In this document: one piece after another, positions 26,425 to 34,694 of the stretch | Position numbering within the stretch: the stretch's first letter is position 1 | How the letters are laid out: every line of letters begins with the position of its first letter | NCBI RefSeq assembly: GCF_004000765.1 | Contig: NZ_BILW01000009.1 | Coordinates: 62,001-126,000 of the forward strand | Origin: Paenibacillus chondroitinus NBRC 15376 | GTDB lineage: Bacteria > Bacillota > Bacilli > Paenibacillales > NBRC-103111 | Direction of reading: 5' to 3' | Length of the DNA: 64,000 bases | Translations under genes and position numbers: made by a program | The notes under the pieces: model-generated | What the model was told of the DNA's origin: nothing | What the model saw: only the letters and a program-made list of their open reading frames with translations | Database searches by the model: none

Positions 26425-26748
26425 TTACCAAGCAACGAAGGCTTTTGTACCCATTTCTGCAAGCTTATTTCTGAGATATGTTTTCAGTGCGGTTGTACCT
26501 GCTGCAGCAACGATGCTCAAACCACCAGTAATAAAAGCGCCGATAATGGATGCAATTGTTGCCGCAGTTAAGCCCCAATCCAATGCTTGAACTAAAGCGT
26601 TCCCTACAACCGCTGGTACACCAAACTCTTTTGCTAAATCCGCTAATGGCAAAGTGTTCAATAAGAGGGCGTATGCCAAAACAGCTGCAACTGAAACAAG
26701 CAACAAAACAACAGATTTCGAAAAACCTTTTCCATAAGTAATCAACAT
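26425..26748 (-). CDS. Circular bacteriocin precursor, enterocin AS-48-like
   Basis: A 107-residue prepeptide. AAAGGAGGA stands 8 bases before ATG 26748. Residues 1-37 form a hydrophobic leader ending NTLPLAD. Residues 38-107 are a 70-residue peptide, exactly the length of mature AS-48. It begins LAKEFGVPAVV (AS-48: MAKEFGIPAAV), carries GGLSIVAAAG in the middle (AS-48: GGLSLLAAAG) and ends KAFVAW (AS-48: RAVIAW). My ungapped hand alignment to AS-48 recalled from memory gives about 29 identities in 70. The expected maturation is leader removal after Asp37 and ligation of Leu1 to Trp70. Net charge is only about +2, against a strongly cationic AS-48. Confidence 0.93.
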   Translation of the reverse strand: MLITYGKGFSKSVVLLLVSVAAVLAYALLLNTLPLADLAKEFGVPAVVGNALVQALDWGLTAATIASIIGAFITGGLSIVAAAGTTALKTYLRNKLAEMGTKAFVAW

Positions 26749-26804
26749 ATAATAGATCCTCCTTTCTTCTATACTACTTACAAATTTAACTATAAATTGT
26801 ATTT

Positions 26805-26829
26805 CTGTTTGTGAAAATACCACAAACAG
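26805..26829. promoter_or_regulatory. Perfect inverted repeat upstream of the bacteriocin precursor
   Basis: CTGTTTGTG (26805-26813) and CACAAACAG (26821-26829) around a 7-base spacer, 56 bases before the precursor start. No T-run follows on the minus strand, so it suits a protein-binding site better than a terminator. The LuxR-type regulator encoded next door is the obvious candidate. Confidence 0.5.
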
Positions 26830-26834
26830 GGTAT

Positions 26835-27653
26835 TCACACCATAAATTTCTTAATAAATCCCCCTCTATCATGACATTTCGTCTTACTGTAAACCTTCTT
26901 AAGCGTATGCCTCACCGTAGCCTCTGAAATGCCTAGTGCAAGTGAAATCTGCAAAGTACTCTGATTTTGCAGCCAGCCAAAGCCAATTTCCTTTTCACGA
27001 TTCGTTAGAGAAAACAGATCAAAATGCTCATAAATCAATACCTTTTTACTCATTGGATCAGCTAACATCGGTCGAGATTCAATGTCGCTTATCAACCGTT
27101 TTAATAACGAGGCAACAAAGCATAAATTCTCAGTCAGAGAAACGGAAAGATTCAAGTAACCTCGTATTTGGTTTCCAATCTTAATAGGAGAACACATACA
27201 ACTCCATTTCGAAAAAAACGTCAAGCTATGCTCCAAACCCTTTACGGCTACCAACGTATCCAATTGCATAGAAAGGGAAATTGCGTTAATGCCGGCATGC
27301 TCTAAAGCAAACGATGTCCCCTTACCAACATTCACAGACTCCAATTTGTTTACTATGTTTGCTGGTCCAGTAAATTCTACTGCCACTCCGTTCCGATTTG
27401 TAAAAATGATTAAGTGCGGATTTGATATCGTTTAAGAAAGAGCATCTATCTCTTCTTTTAAAACCGCTATAAGGGTTACATCCCTATGTTCTTGCCTCTC
27501 TGTTTCTGCTACGCGAAACGGCAACGTTGCAGTATCTCGGTCTATTCCAGTTTTCATAAATGTTGCATTCCATAATTCAATTTTCTCAGCTTCTATTGTT
27601 GATAAACGAATCCACGAGTACTCCGATCTCGCTCCCTCCCTAAAAATATTCAT
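26835..27653 (-). pseudogene. GAF plus LuxR-type regulator split by an in-frame TAA
   Basis: Two frames (27653-27432, 73 residues; 27431-26835) are in exactly the same phase and separated only by one TAA (27434-27432). Read through, they give about 272 residues. The N-terminus resembles AcoR-type activators (SEYSWIRLSTIEAEKIELWN). A GAF-like domain spans the break (HLIIFTNRNGVAVEF, GTSFALEHAGINAISLSMQL, CMCSPIKIGNQIRGYLNLS), and a C-terminal LuxR helix-turn-helix follows (LQISLALGISEATVRHTLKK). A strong ribosome binding site (GAGAGGGGG) precedes ATG 27653. A GTG at 27386 could start a shorter product but lacks a clear site. Position suggests control of the bacteriocin operon. It may be a pseudogene, a sequencing error, or a read-through or reinitiation case. 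Confidence 0.8.
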
Positions 27654-28028
27654 TTTGATCCCCCTCTCAATACATAGAATAAATATCCCTTATTTTGGAA
27701 CAATTACCTCTAATTCAGAATTCTACAGGAACAAACTCTAAATTAGCAAGTATTTACAATTAGAAACTATAGTTTTACTTTTTCCCTATCCACACCTTCC
27801 TCTCATCCCTGATTCACCCCTAACCCCAAAAATAATATTGACCACAAGTCACTTTATTGTTATAAATGTACTTATATAAAGTTAATCATTAGGTTTTTAT
27901 TGTCCTTCCATGGATCAAGAATCAAATATCCTTACTCATTTGAACCAATTAAACCAAAAAGTTGACCAAAAGTCATACTTACAGCAATATCTGATCTTAT
28001 ACACCATTAATAATTAGGGGGCTCAATC
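27654..28028. promoter_or_regulatory. Divergent control region with repeated TGAC-N5-GTCA sites
   Basis: This AT-rich gap holds a good sigma-A promoter for the RND pump: TTGACC (27838-27843), 17 bases, TATAAA (27861-27866). TGAC-N5-GTCA occurs twice (27839-27851 and 27963-27975), each within a near-identical TTGACCAnAAGTCA, 124 bp apart. The first overlaps the -35 box, so binding there should repress. A 35-codon frame (27910-28017) has no ribosome binding site and is not called. Confidence 0.55.
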
Positions 28029-29315
28029 ATGGCTGCTCGTTCAAATCAACCGAAAGACGAGATCGTAAGAACAACTGGAAAAATACTACATAAAACGAGT
28101 TTTCTATTCATCCTGACCGCCGTTGCGCTCGCAGGCTGCTCCAACGAAGCCACATTATCTTCCGCAACAACAGCTGAACATGCGGCAGAGGCAGCGATTA
28201 AGCCTGTAAAAACGGCTAAGGTTGCCACACAAGCATGGGCAGGTGCTAAGACACTCACAGCCGATGTGGTTCCTTCATTAGAGTTGAATGTCGTGCTCAA
28301 AGTGGATGGCGACGTGAAATCCGTCCTGAAAAAACGCGGGGAACAAGTCCAAAAAGACGATGTGATCATCGAGCTGGATAATAAAGATTTGCTTCGACAA
28401 AAACAAAAACTGCTTTATGCCAGAGCCAGTCTCGAAGAACAATTGTCCAAAGCCAAAAAGGATTGGGATGACGGCATTCTGGAGTTAACCAACAATATTG
28501 CCATAACCCAGCAGTCCTTGGACGATGCAAACAAGCAATATAACCGGATTTTGAATGACTATGACACCGGGCAGGCAACAAAAGACCAGAAAGAGCAAAT
28601 GGAATCTCAGGTCAAACCGTTGAAACTCAATCTTCAAACTTTGCAGCAGAAGCTTCAAACGCTCCAAAATACCCAACCGCTAGCCGCCATCCAATACCAA
28701 TTGCAGGCTAACGATATTGATTTGCAAGATGCTGATGTCAATCTCGCTTATTTTGAAGTCAAGGCGCCTGCGTCAGGACTTTTGACCGAAATGCCCATTG
28801 AGGAAGGCATGACGCTGGCCAGAGGACAAAAAATCGGCGTCGTGCAGCGGCAATCACCGATCAAAATCCGCGCTGAAGTAACGGAAGCGGACCTACCGCT
28901 CGTGCAGGGCAAACCGAGCCTGATCTTTCAAACGTCGGATTCACCAGATACATTTGAAGGTAAAGTAACTTATTTGGCGAACACGGCCAATACTCAGACG
29001 AAAACCTATTCGTTGGAACTTGAAGCCGCAAACGAAAACGGCCGCCTCAAACCCGGAATGCGCGTCCAGCTTCTACTGGCTGGAGGAGGCGAACAGCAGG
29101 TCATCGTTGTGCCGACGGGCAGCATTTTACGTGAGGATGGCGAGCCCTATGTATTCATTTTGATTGGAGACCATGTTGAAAAAAGGAGCGTCAAGCTCGG
29201 CCGCAGCAAGGATGACAGGACGGAAATTACACAAGGACTGAAGGCAGGCGAGGTGTTCATCGTCTCCGGTCAGTACCAACTTAAACATATGGAGAAAGTA
29301 GCGCCCGGCCAGTAG
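28029..29315 (+). CDS. RND efflux adaptor lipoprotein (HlyD family)
   Basis: A 428-residue adaptor with a lipoprotein signal (lipobox VALAGC, about residues 34-38), though preceded by an unusually long 24-residue hydrophilic start. The lipoyl motif VLKKRGEQVQKDDVIIELD is split from VKAPASGLLTEMPIEEGM by a coiled-coil hairpin (about residues 115-225). A beta-barrel and a membrane-proximal domain follow. GGGG lies just before the ATG. It is 47 bases upstream of the RND transporter gene and forms one efflux unit with it. Confidence 0.9.
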   Translation: MAARSNQPKDEIVRTTGKILHKTSFLFILTAVALAGCSNEATLSSATTAEHAAEAAIKPVKTAKVATQAWAGAKTLTADVVPSLELNVVLKVDGDVKSVLKKRGEQVQKDDVIIELDNKDLLRQKQKLLYARASLEEQLSKAKKDWDDGILELTNNIAITQQSLDDANKQYNRILNDYDTGQATKDQKEQMESQVKPLKLNLQTLQQKLQTLQNTQPLAAIQYQLQANDIDLQDADVNLAYFEVKAPASGLLTEMPIEEGMTLARGQKIGVVQRQSPIKIRAEVTEADLPLVQGKPSLIFQTSDSPDTFEGKVTYLANTANTQTKTYSLELEAANENGRLKPGMRVQLLLAGGGEQQVIVVPTGSILREDGEPYVFILIGDHVEKRSVKLGRSKDDRTEITQGLKAGEVFIVSGQYQLKHMEKVAPGQ

Positions 29316-29362
29316 TTTTCAATTGTCTAACTGGAACAGCTGGACAGAAGGAGTGAATCCGC

Positions 29363-32300
29363 TTGATTGCCAAACTGATCAAATATCAAAAGATTACCCT
29401 GTTATTCTTTATCGTGCTCGTGCTGCTGGGCGCCTTCAGCTTTTTATCGTTAAGCCAGCGTGAGAATCCCGAAATTACCGTATCCATGGCTACGGTAAAG
29501 ACCATCTATCCCGGCGCATCGCCGGAAAAGGTCGAGCAGCTTGTCACCAAGCCGTTGGAAGAGGAAATTAGAAAGATGGAGTCCATCAAGTCGATCGATT
29601 CGACTTCGTCTACCAACGTGTCCTTCATTACTGTAGAGATGCAGCCCGGAGTCGATAACAGCCGTGCATGGGATACGCTCAGACAAAAGGTGCAGACCGC
29701 GCAAGCCAAACTGCCCGCAGAGGCGGATCAGCCCGAGATCGATGATGATCTAGCCAAGACTTCTGCGCAAATCATTCACTTAATTGTGGAAAACCCATCT
29801 GAGCTGGAGTCCTTACGGTCCATTTCTACAACATGGAAGGATCAATTGCGCACAGTTTCCGGTGTCAGTGATGTTGAAATTGTTGGGCTTCCCGATCAGG
29901 AAGTGAAGGTGATTCTGGACAAGGAGAAGCTCGAAAGCCTGCAGCTTCCTTGGACCCTGGTTATGCAGGCGCTCACCACCGCGCACGATCGCACACCGAT
30001 TGGGAATGTAGTTGCCAATAATAACAACACTTATGTTCAATTAACCGGCGAATGGAAATCCGCCAACGATATTGCCAATACGGTTGTTTACCGACCTGCA
30101 GGGCAAGGCAATTCGCTCAGCATTAAAGATGTCGCTGAAGTTAAAATAGGCCCTAAGAAAACGGAGGAGGAGGTCTTCTATCAAGGCAAACCCGCCGTCG
30201 ATGTTGTCATTTATCCGGCTAAAGGACAAAATATTCCTACTTTGCAAGACGGGATCGACGCAAGGGTTTCTGAATTGCAGGCTCAGCTCCCTTCGCATGT
30301 GACGATGGTATCGTTGTTTACGCAAAAGGAGAACGTCGATCATCTGTTTGCCGATTTGTCGCGGGAAATGTTGATCGGGATGGCTGCGGTACTTGTTGTC
30401 TGTATCTTGGGGCTCGCTTTCGGAACGTCCATTATTGTCGCACTTGCGATTCCCGTTTCCATCGCACTCGGCTTCCTCCCGATCAGCATGACGTCCATCG
30501 ATCTTAATCAGATATCCATTGTCGCGCTGGTCATTGTACTTGGTATTCTTGTTGATGATGCCATTGTCGTTAACGATAATATCGAACGCAGATTGTCTCT
30601 GGGCGATTCTCCCCTGGACGCCTCACTGAAAGGCAGCCAGGAAGTTGCGATTTCAATTCTTACCGCAACGATCGCTACAGCGGCTGCTTTTTTCCCGCTG
30701 TTTTTCTTAAAAGGCAACATCGGGGACTTTATCAAGCCGATTCCTGTCGTCGTTAGCTTAACTTTAGCCGCGTCGATGGCGATGTCGTTAACCATCATTC
30801 CGATTTTCCGCAAATGGAGCAGCGAACGCAGTCTCCGCAAAGGAGCCTCCTCCCAGAATAAGCTGCCTGGACTTTTGGGTAAACCTATATGGCTCCTAAG
30901 CGAGTTCTATGAAAAGCTCATTCGCCGGCTGCTGCGAAAACCACTGTTAACCGGAATGATAGGCCTTGTCATCGGTACGGCGAGCTATGGGCTTTTGCCC
31001 TTTCTAGGAGTTCAATACTTTCCGAGCGCGGAACGAAGCGAATTTTTGCTTGATGTGAAAATGCCCGTGAACGCCGATTATAAGAAAACCGCCGATATGA
31101 TGACAAGTTTATCGGTTTGGGCGGCTAAGCAGGATGGGGTTCAGTCTGTTTCTACCTATGCCGGTAGGACAACACCTAAGTTTTACTATGCGGAAACCGC
31201 TAATGTCGGAACGAGAATTGGCCAATTATACGTCAAGGTTGACGAGTCCCGAACCCAAACAGGCAAGCTCGTTTCCGACTGGCGCGATCAACTCAAGCGT
31301 ATATATCCGGACATTGAGTTGCTGCCCAGAGAACTGGAACAAGGCCCTCCTGTCGGTGCGCCGATTGCCGTTCGAATCAGTGGCCCGGAATTAAGCGAAC
31401 TAACTTCGCTCTCCAAACAGGTGCAAACGATGCTGAAAAACATCCCGGGCACGACTAACGTCTCTGACAGCGTCGGAGATGAAACCTATACAATGGATCT
31501 GCAGCTCGATCAGGAGAAAGCGCGTTATTACGGCGTCACGGAGAAGGATTTGTCGGGAACCGCCCGACTCGCAACCGACGGAATTGAGGTTTCCAAACTG
31601 CAACTAGGCAACGAGGATATTCCCGTTACCTTATTCAGCAAGGCCAACCAGACGACGTCCGACGAAACGATTGGCGAACTGCTCGTTCCTTCACAATCAG
31701 GGCAACTGTACCCAATCAAGCAGTTCATCAATGTGCAAAACGACCGCATGATCACCTCCGTGCAGCATCGCAATCTGGTACGAACGATTACGGTAAGAGC
31801 CTATACGGACGGAAGATTGCCGGCAGATATTGTCACCGAGCTGCAGCAACAAGTAAACAAACTGGAAAAACCTAACGCCTACACGATTGAATTTGCAGGC
31901 GAGAACGCTGATCGGAACGACGCCTTCTCCTCCATCGGCAAGCTTTCAATTGTTGTTGTATGCCTCATTTTCATCATTATTGCAATTCAATTCTATTCAT
32001 TGTCCATACCGTTCCTCGTCATGATGACTGTTTATTTGGCCATGGGGGGAGCCCTAATCGGTTTATTCATAACCGGTGCGCCAATCGGATTCATGGCGCT
32101 TATGGGCTTTGTCAGTCTGGCCGGGATTGTCGTGCGCAACGGTATCGTGCTGGTTGAATTTATCGAAGACGCCAGACATCACGGCATGGCCTTGCACGAT
32201 GCCATTGCCGAATCAGGCCGTGCGCGGCTTCGCCCCATCCTGATGACGTCCGCTACCGCAATCAGCGGTCTCCTGCCCATGGCGATCATGGGCGGCAGCT

Positions 32301-32479
32301 TATGGCGACCGATGGCCGTTGTCATTATCTCAGGGCTTATTGTCTCCACGATCCTTACGCTCATTATCGTACCTTCCTTCTATTTGCGGCTAGCTCTGTG
32401 GAGAGATAAACGCAAGTTGAAGCGAAAGGCGGCAGCAGTGACAAACCCTCCGTCTCATGGCGGAACAACTACTCTGTAA
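29363..32479 (+). CDS. RND family efflux transporter (AcrB/SwrC type)
   Basis: A 1038-residue transporter of normal family length. There are twelve expected membrane segments in two halves, with large extracytoplasmic loops after segments 1 and 7. The proton-relay motif VLGILVDDAIVVNDNIERR is present, as is the second-half equivalent SLAGIVVRNGIVLVEFIEDAR. The start is TTG 29363, preceded by AAGGAGTGA. In Bacillus the homologue SwrC exports surfactin-like lipopeptides and detergents. Substrates here are unknown. Adjacent TGAC-N5-GTCA sites suggest control by an unlinked repressor. Confidence 0.93.
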   Translation: MIAKLIKYQKITLLFFIVLVLLGAFSFLSLSQRENPEITVSMATVKTIYPGASPEKVEQLVTKPLEEEIRKMESIKSIDSTSSTNVSFITVEMQPGVDNSRAWDTLRQKVQTAQAKLPAEADQPEIDDDLAKTSAQIIHLIVENPSELESLRSISTTWKDQLRTVSGVSDVEIVGLPDQEVKVILDKEKLESLQLPWTLVMQALTTAHDRTPIGNVVANNNNTYVQLTGEWKSANDIANTVVYRPAGQGNSLSIKDVAEVKIGPKKTEEEVFYQGKPAVDVVIYPAKGQNIPTLQDGIDARVSELQAQLPSHVTMVSLFTQKENVDHLFADLSREMLIGMAAVLVVCILGLAFGTSIIVALAIPVSIALGFLPISMTSIDLNQISIVALVIVLGILVDDAIVVNDNIERRLSLGDSPLDASLKGSQEVAISILTATIATAAAFFPLFFLKGNIGDFIKPIPVVVSLTLAASMAMSLTIIPIFRKWSSERSLRKGASSQNKLPGLLGKPIWLLSEFYEKLIRRLLRKPLLTGMIGLVIGTASYGLLPFLGVQYFPSAERSEFLLDVKMPVNADYKKTADMMTSLSVWAAKQDGVQSVSTYAGRTTPKFYYAETANVGTRIGQLYVKVDESRTQTGKLVSDWRDQLKRIYPDIELLPRELEQGPPVGAPIAVRISGPELSELTSLSKQVQTMLKNIPGTTNVSDSVGDETYTMDLQLDQEKARYYGVTEKDLSGTARLATDGIEVSKLQLGNEDIPVTLFSKANQTTSDETIGELLVPSQSGQLYPIKQFINVQNDRMITSVQHRNLVRTITVRAYTDGRLPADIVTELQQQVNKLEKPNAYTIEFAGENADRNDAFSSIGKLSIVVVCLIFIIIAIQFYSLSIPFLVMMTVYLAMGGALIGLFITGAPIGFMALMGFVSLAGIVVRNGIVLVEFIEDARHHGMALHDAIAESGRARLRPILMTSATAISGLLPMAIMGGSLWRPMAVVIISGLIVSTILTLIIVPSFYLRLALWRDKRKLKRKAAAVTNPPSHGGTTTL

Positions 32480-32488
32480 ATTCCAAAC

Positions 32489-32535
32489 AAAAAGACTGCA
32501 CATGCCCCACATCCGGGAGCAATGGCAGTCTTTTT
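32489..32535. terminator. Bidirectional terminator between RND and two-component genes
   Basis: Arms AAAAAGACTGC (32489-32499) and GCAGTCTTTTT (32525-32535) are exact complements around a 25-base loop. A and T runs serve both of the convergent transcripts. Confidence 0.75.
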
Positions 32536-32548
32536 CTTCTATATAAAG

Positions 32549-33217
32549 TTAAATCCGGAACCGGTACCCCGCACCCCAGATCGTCTCAATATACTGCGGA
32601 TTCGAAGGATCCTGCTCAATCTTCTCGCGCAGCTTGCGGATATGCACCGTAACGGTCGCGATTTCGCCCATGGCATCCATCCCCCAGAGGAGATCGAACA
32701 GCTGCTCTTTGCTGTACACCCGATTGGGATTCATCGCCAAATGCGTCAGAAGGTCAAATTCTTTGGTCGTAAACACAACCTCTCGCTCATTCACAAATAC
32801 GCGGCGCGCCGTTTTATCAATCATCAAACCGCGAATACGGACCTCATCGTTCCTCGCTTCACGCCGCCCCATCAACCTTTCGTACCGGGCAAGATGCGCT
32901 TTGACTCTTGCCACCAATTCGCTGGGGCTGAACGGCTTGATCATGTAATCATCCGCGCCGAGGCCCAAGCCGCGGATTTTATCGATGTCTTCCTTTTTTG
33001 CGGAAACCATCAAAATCGGAATGTCCTTTTCGCTGCGAATGCGCCGGCATATTTCGAAACCGTCGATTTTCGGCAGCATCAAATCGAGAATAATGAGATC
33101 ATACTCCGTCGAGACCCCACTGTTCTCGATGTCGACTTCGTAGCCGCTAATTTCCAGGTAATCCCGCTCCAGCTCGGCGATGCTTTGTTCATCCTCTATG
33201 ATTAAAATCCGGCTCAT
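32549..33217 (-). CDS. OmpR-family response regulator with shortened receiver
   Basis: A 222-residue regulator. The receiver keeps the acidic pair (EDE, 8-10), the phosphoacceptor in LIILDLMLP (Asp45), the Ser of MVSAKK and the Lys of MIKPFSP. The C-terminal winged helix (KEFDLLTHLAMNPNRVYSKEQLFDLLW, TVTVHIRKLREKI) is complete. Compared with close family members the segment between GYEVDIENSG and YDLIILD is about 7 residues short, removing much of helix 2; the phosphoacceptor is at 45 rather than about 52. It overlaps the kinase gene by 4 bases. Six 11-bp-spaced TTWA elements upstream of the operon are likely autoregulatory sites. Confidence 0.9.
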   Translation of the reverse strand: MSRILIIEDEQSIAELERDYLEISGYEVDIENSGVSTEYDLIILDLMLPKIDGFEICRRIRSEKDIPILMVSAKKEDIDKIRGLGLGADDYMIKPFSPSELVARVKAHLARYERLMGRREARNDEVRIRGLMIDKTARRVFVNEREVVFTTKEFDLLTHLAMNPNRVYSKEQLFDLLWGMDAMGEIATVTVHIRKLREKIEQDPSNPQYIETIWGAGYRFRI

Positions 33218-34689
33218 TCCTGACTCTCCTCCTGCTTGTTAAGCGGTAATGCCATATAAACGGTCGTTCCCTGCCCGATCATGCTTGTTGCGCCAATACG
33301 TCCGCCGTGCTCTTCCATGATTTGTTTGGCGATAGCAAGCCCCAGCCCGCTTCCCCCGGTCGCGGTGTTGCGCGAAGGGTCCGCCCGATAAAACCGGTCA
33401 AAGATATGAGGCAGCGCCTCTTCGGATATGCCTTGACCGGCATCTTTTATTTGAATGACGGCGTTGCCGTCGATTTCTCGGAGTGTTAAGGTGATCCGGC
33501 AATTGCCTTCATCACTGTATTTGATGGCATTTTCGATGATGTTGAGCAGCACACGCCGCAGCTTATCACGGTCTGCCGTTACAAGCAAAGGCTCATCTGG
33601 CAATTCCGTCAGCTTAAACTGTACGCCTTTTTTCTCCATATCGAATTGTAATTCTTGCGCGCAATCCTGCACATACTGGCCTAGATCCACGGTTTCGAAC
33701 TGAAACGGGACTTTCCCCAGATCCAGCTTGGAAAATAAAAAGAGCTCGTCAATCAGTCGATCCATATCGGCCGCTTTCGTGTAAATCGTTCGAATATACT
33801 TCTCCAGCTTATCCGGAGAGTTCGTGACGCCGTCCATAATACCGTGGGCATATCCTTTAATGGCGGTAACCGGCGTCTTCAGATCATGCGAAATGTTAGA
33901 AATTAGCTCTTTGCGGTTCTCTTCATATTGCAGCTGAAGATCCACGGATTTCTTGAGCTTGCGCCTCATTTCTTCAAAAGCTCTGCTGAGCTCCCCGATT
34001 TCGTCATCGGACTGCTGCACCACTTCAAAATCCAGATTGCCTTCCTTGATCTCCTCCGCCGCTCGTTTGAGCGCCTTCAGAGGTTTGATGATGCTGCGAG
34101 AAACGAAATAGGTCAGCACACCGTTCGTACCCACAAGGATGAGGATGAACGTCAAAACAACCGATTTGGAAAACTGGTGCAAATATTTCTGAAAGGGTCC
34201 TCCATCCAAGAATACAAAAACGGAACCTTTACTTTGATCGGAAAACAGGAAATCCTGCTGCCGAGTTATCCACAGGGAACCCTGATTGCGCTGAAATTGG
34301 CCTGATGAGGTACCATAAGCGGGAAGTTTGGAGCTGTTCTGCGCTTCGCCCTCTTTCAAATAGGGAGAGCTATACGTGATTTCTTTATCTTTGCGGATGA
34401 TAATGCCCATGTTGATTTTATGAAAACGGTCCTCCAAATCCTGAATAAACACGGGATCGAGGAATGCGTCGGGTTCGGTTTCCGTTTTTGCTTTCATGTA
34501 AGCGACATTTTCGAGTTCTTGCTCAATGACGCGTTTGATCGGGTTGCCTTGGGAGAAATCGACCTGAAAGCCGGATTTCAATGTGCCGAACGTTGCGATG
34601 GAGATTAGAATCACGGCTAGCCCCGATAGGACGAGAGGTACAAGCAGCATGGCAATGTATGAGAGTACCAGCCGTAAGCGAATCGACAT
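33214..34689 (-). CDS. Sensor histidine kinase (HAMP-HisKA-HATPase)
   Basis: A 491-residue membrane kinase. Two membrane segments (about 8-30 and 175-195) enclose an extracytoplasmic sensor of about 140 residues. A HAMP domain (IIKPLKALKRAAEEIKEGNLDFEV), HisKA with the phosphorylated His in NISHDLKTPVTAIKGYAHG (about 267), and an HATPase with N, G1 and G2 boxes (NIIENAIKYSD, DAGQGI, GGSGLGLAIAK) follow. It partners the overlapping response regulator. Linkage to the ABC-2 transporter suggests sensing of an envelope stress or peptide handled by that transporter. Confidence 0.93.
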   Translation of the reverse strand: MSIRLRLVLSYIAMLLVPLVLSGLAVILISIATFGTLKSGFQVDFSQGNPIKRVIEQELENVAYMKAKTETEPDAFLDPVFIQDLEDRFHKINMGIIIRKDKEITYSSPYLKEGEAQNSSKLPAYGTSSGQFQRNQGSLWITRQQDFLFSDQSKGSVFVFLDGGPFQKYLHQFSKSVVLTFILILVGTNGVLTYFVSRSIIKPLKALKRAAEEIKEGNLDFEVVQQSDDEIGELSRAFEEMRRKLKKSVDLQLQYEENRKELISNISHDLKTPVTAIKGYAHGIMDGVTNSPDKLEKYIRTIYTKAADMDRLIDELFLFSKLDLGKVPFQFETVDLGQYVQDCAQELQFDMEKKGVQFKLTELPDEPLLVTADRDKLRRVLLNIIENAIKYSDEGNCRITLTLREIDGNAVIQIKDAGQGISEEALPHIFDRFYRADPSRNTATGGSGLGLAIAKQIMEEHGGRIGATSMIGQGTTVYMALPLNKQEESQE

Positions 34690-34694
34690 CGTGG

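Noticed and set aside
27910-28017. 35-codon open frame upstream of the RND adaptor gene
   Set aside because: No ribosome binding site, overlaps a likely operator, and no recognisable family; more likely part of the control region.
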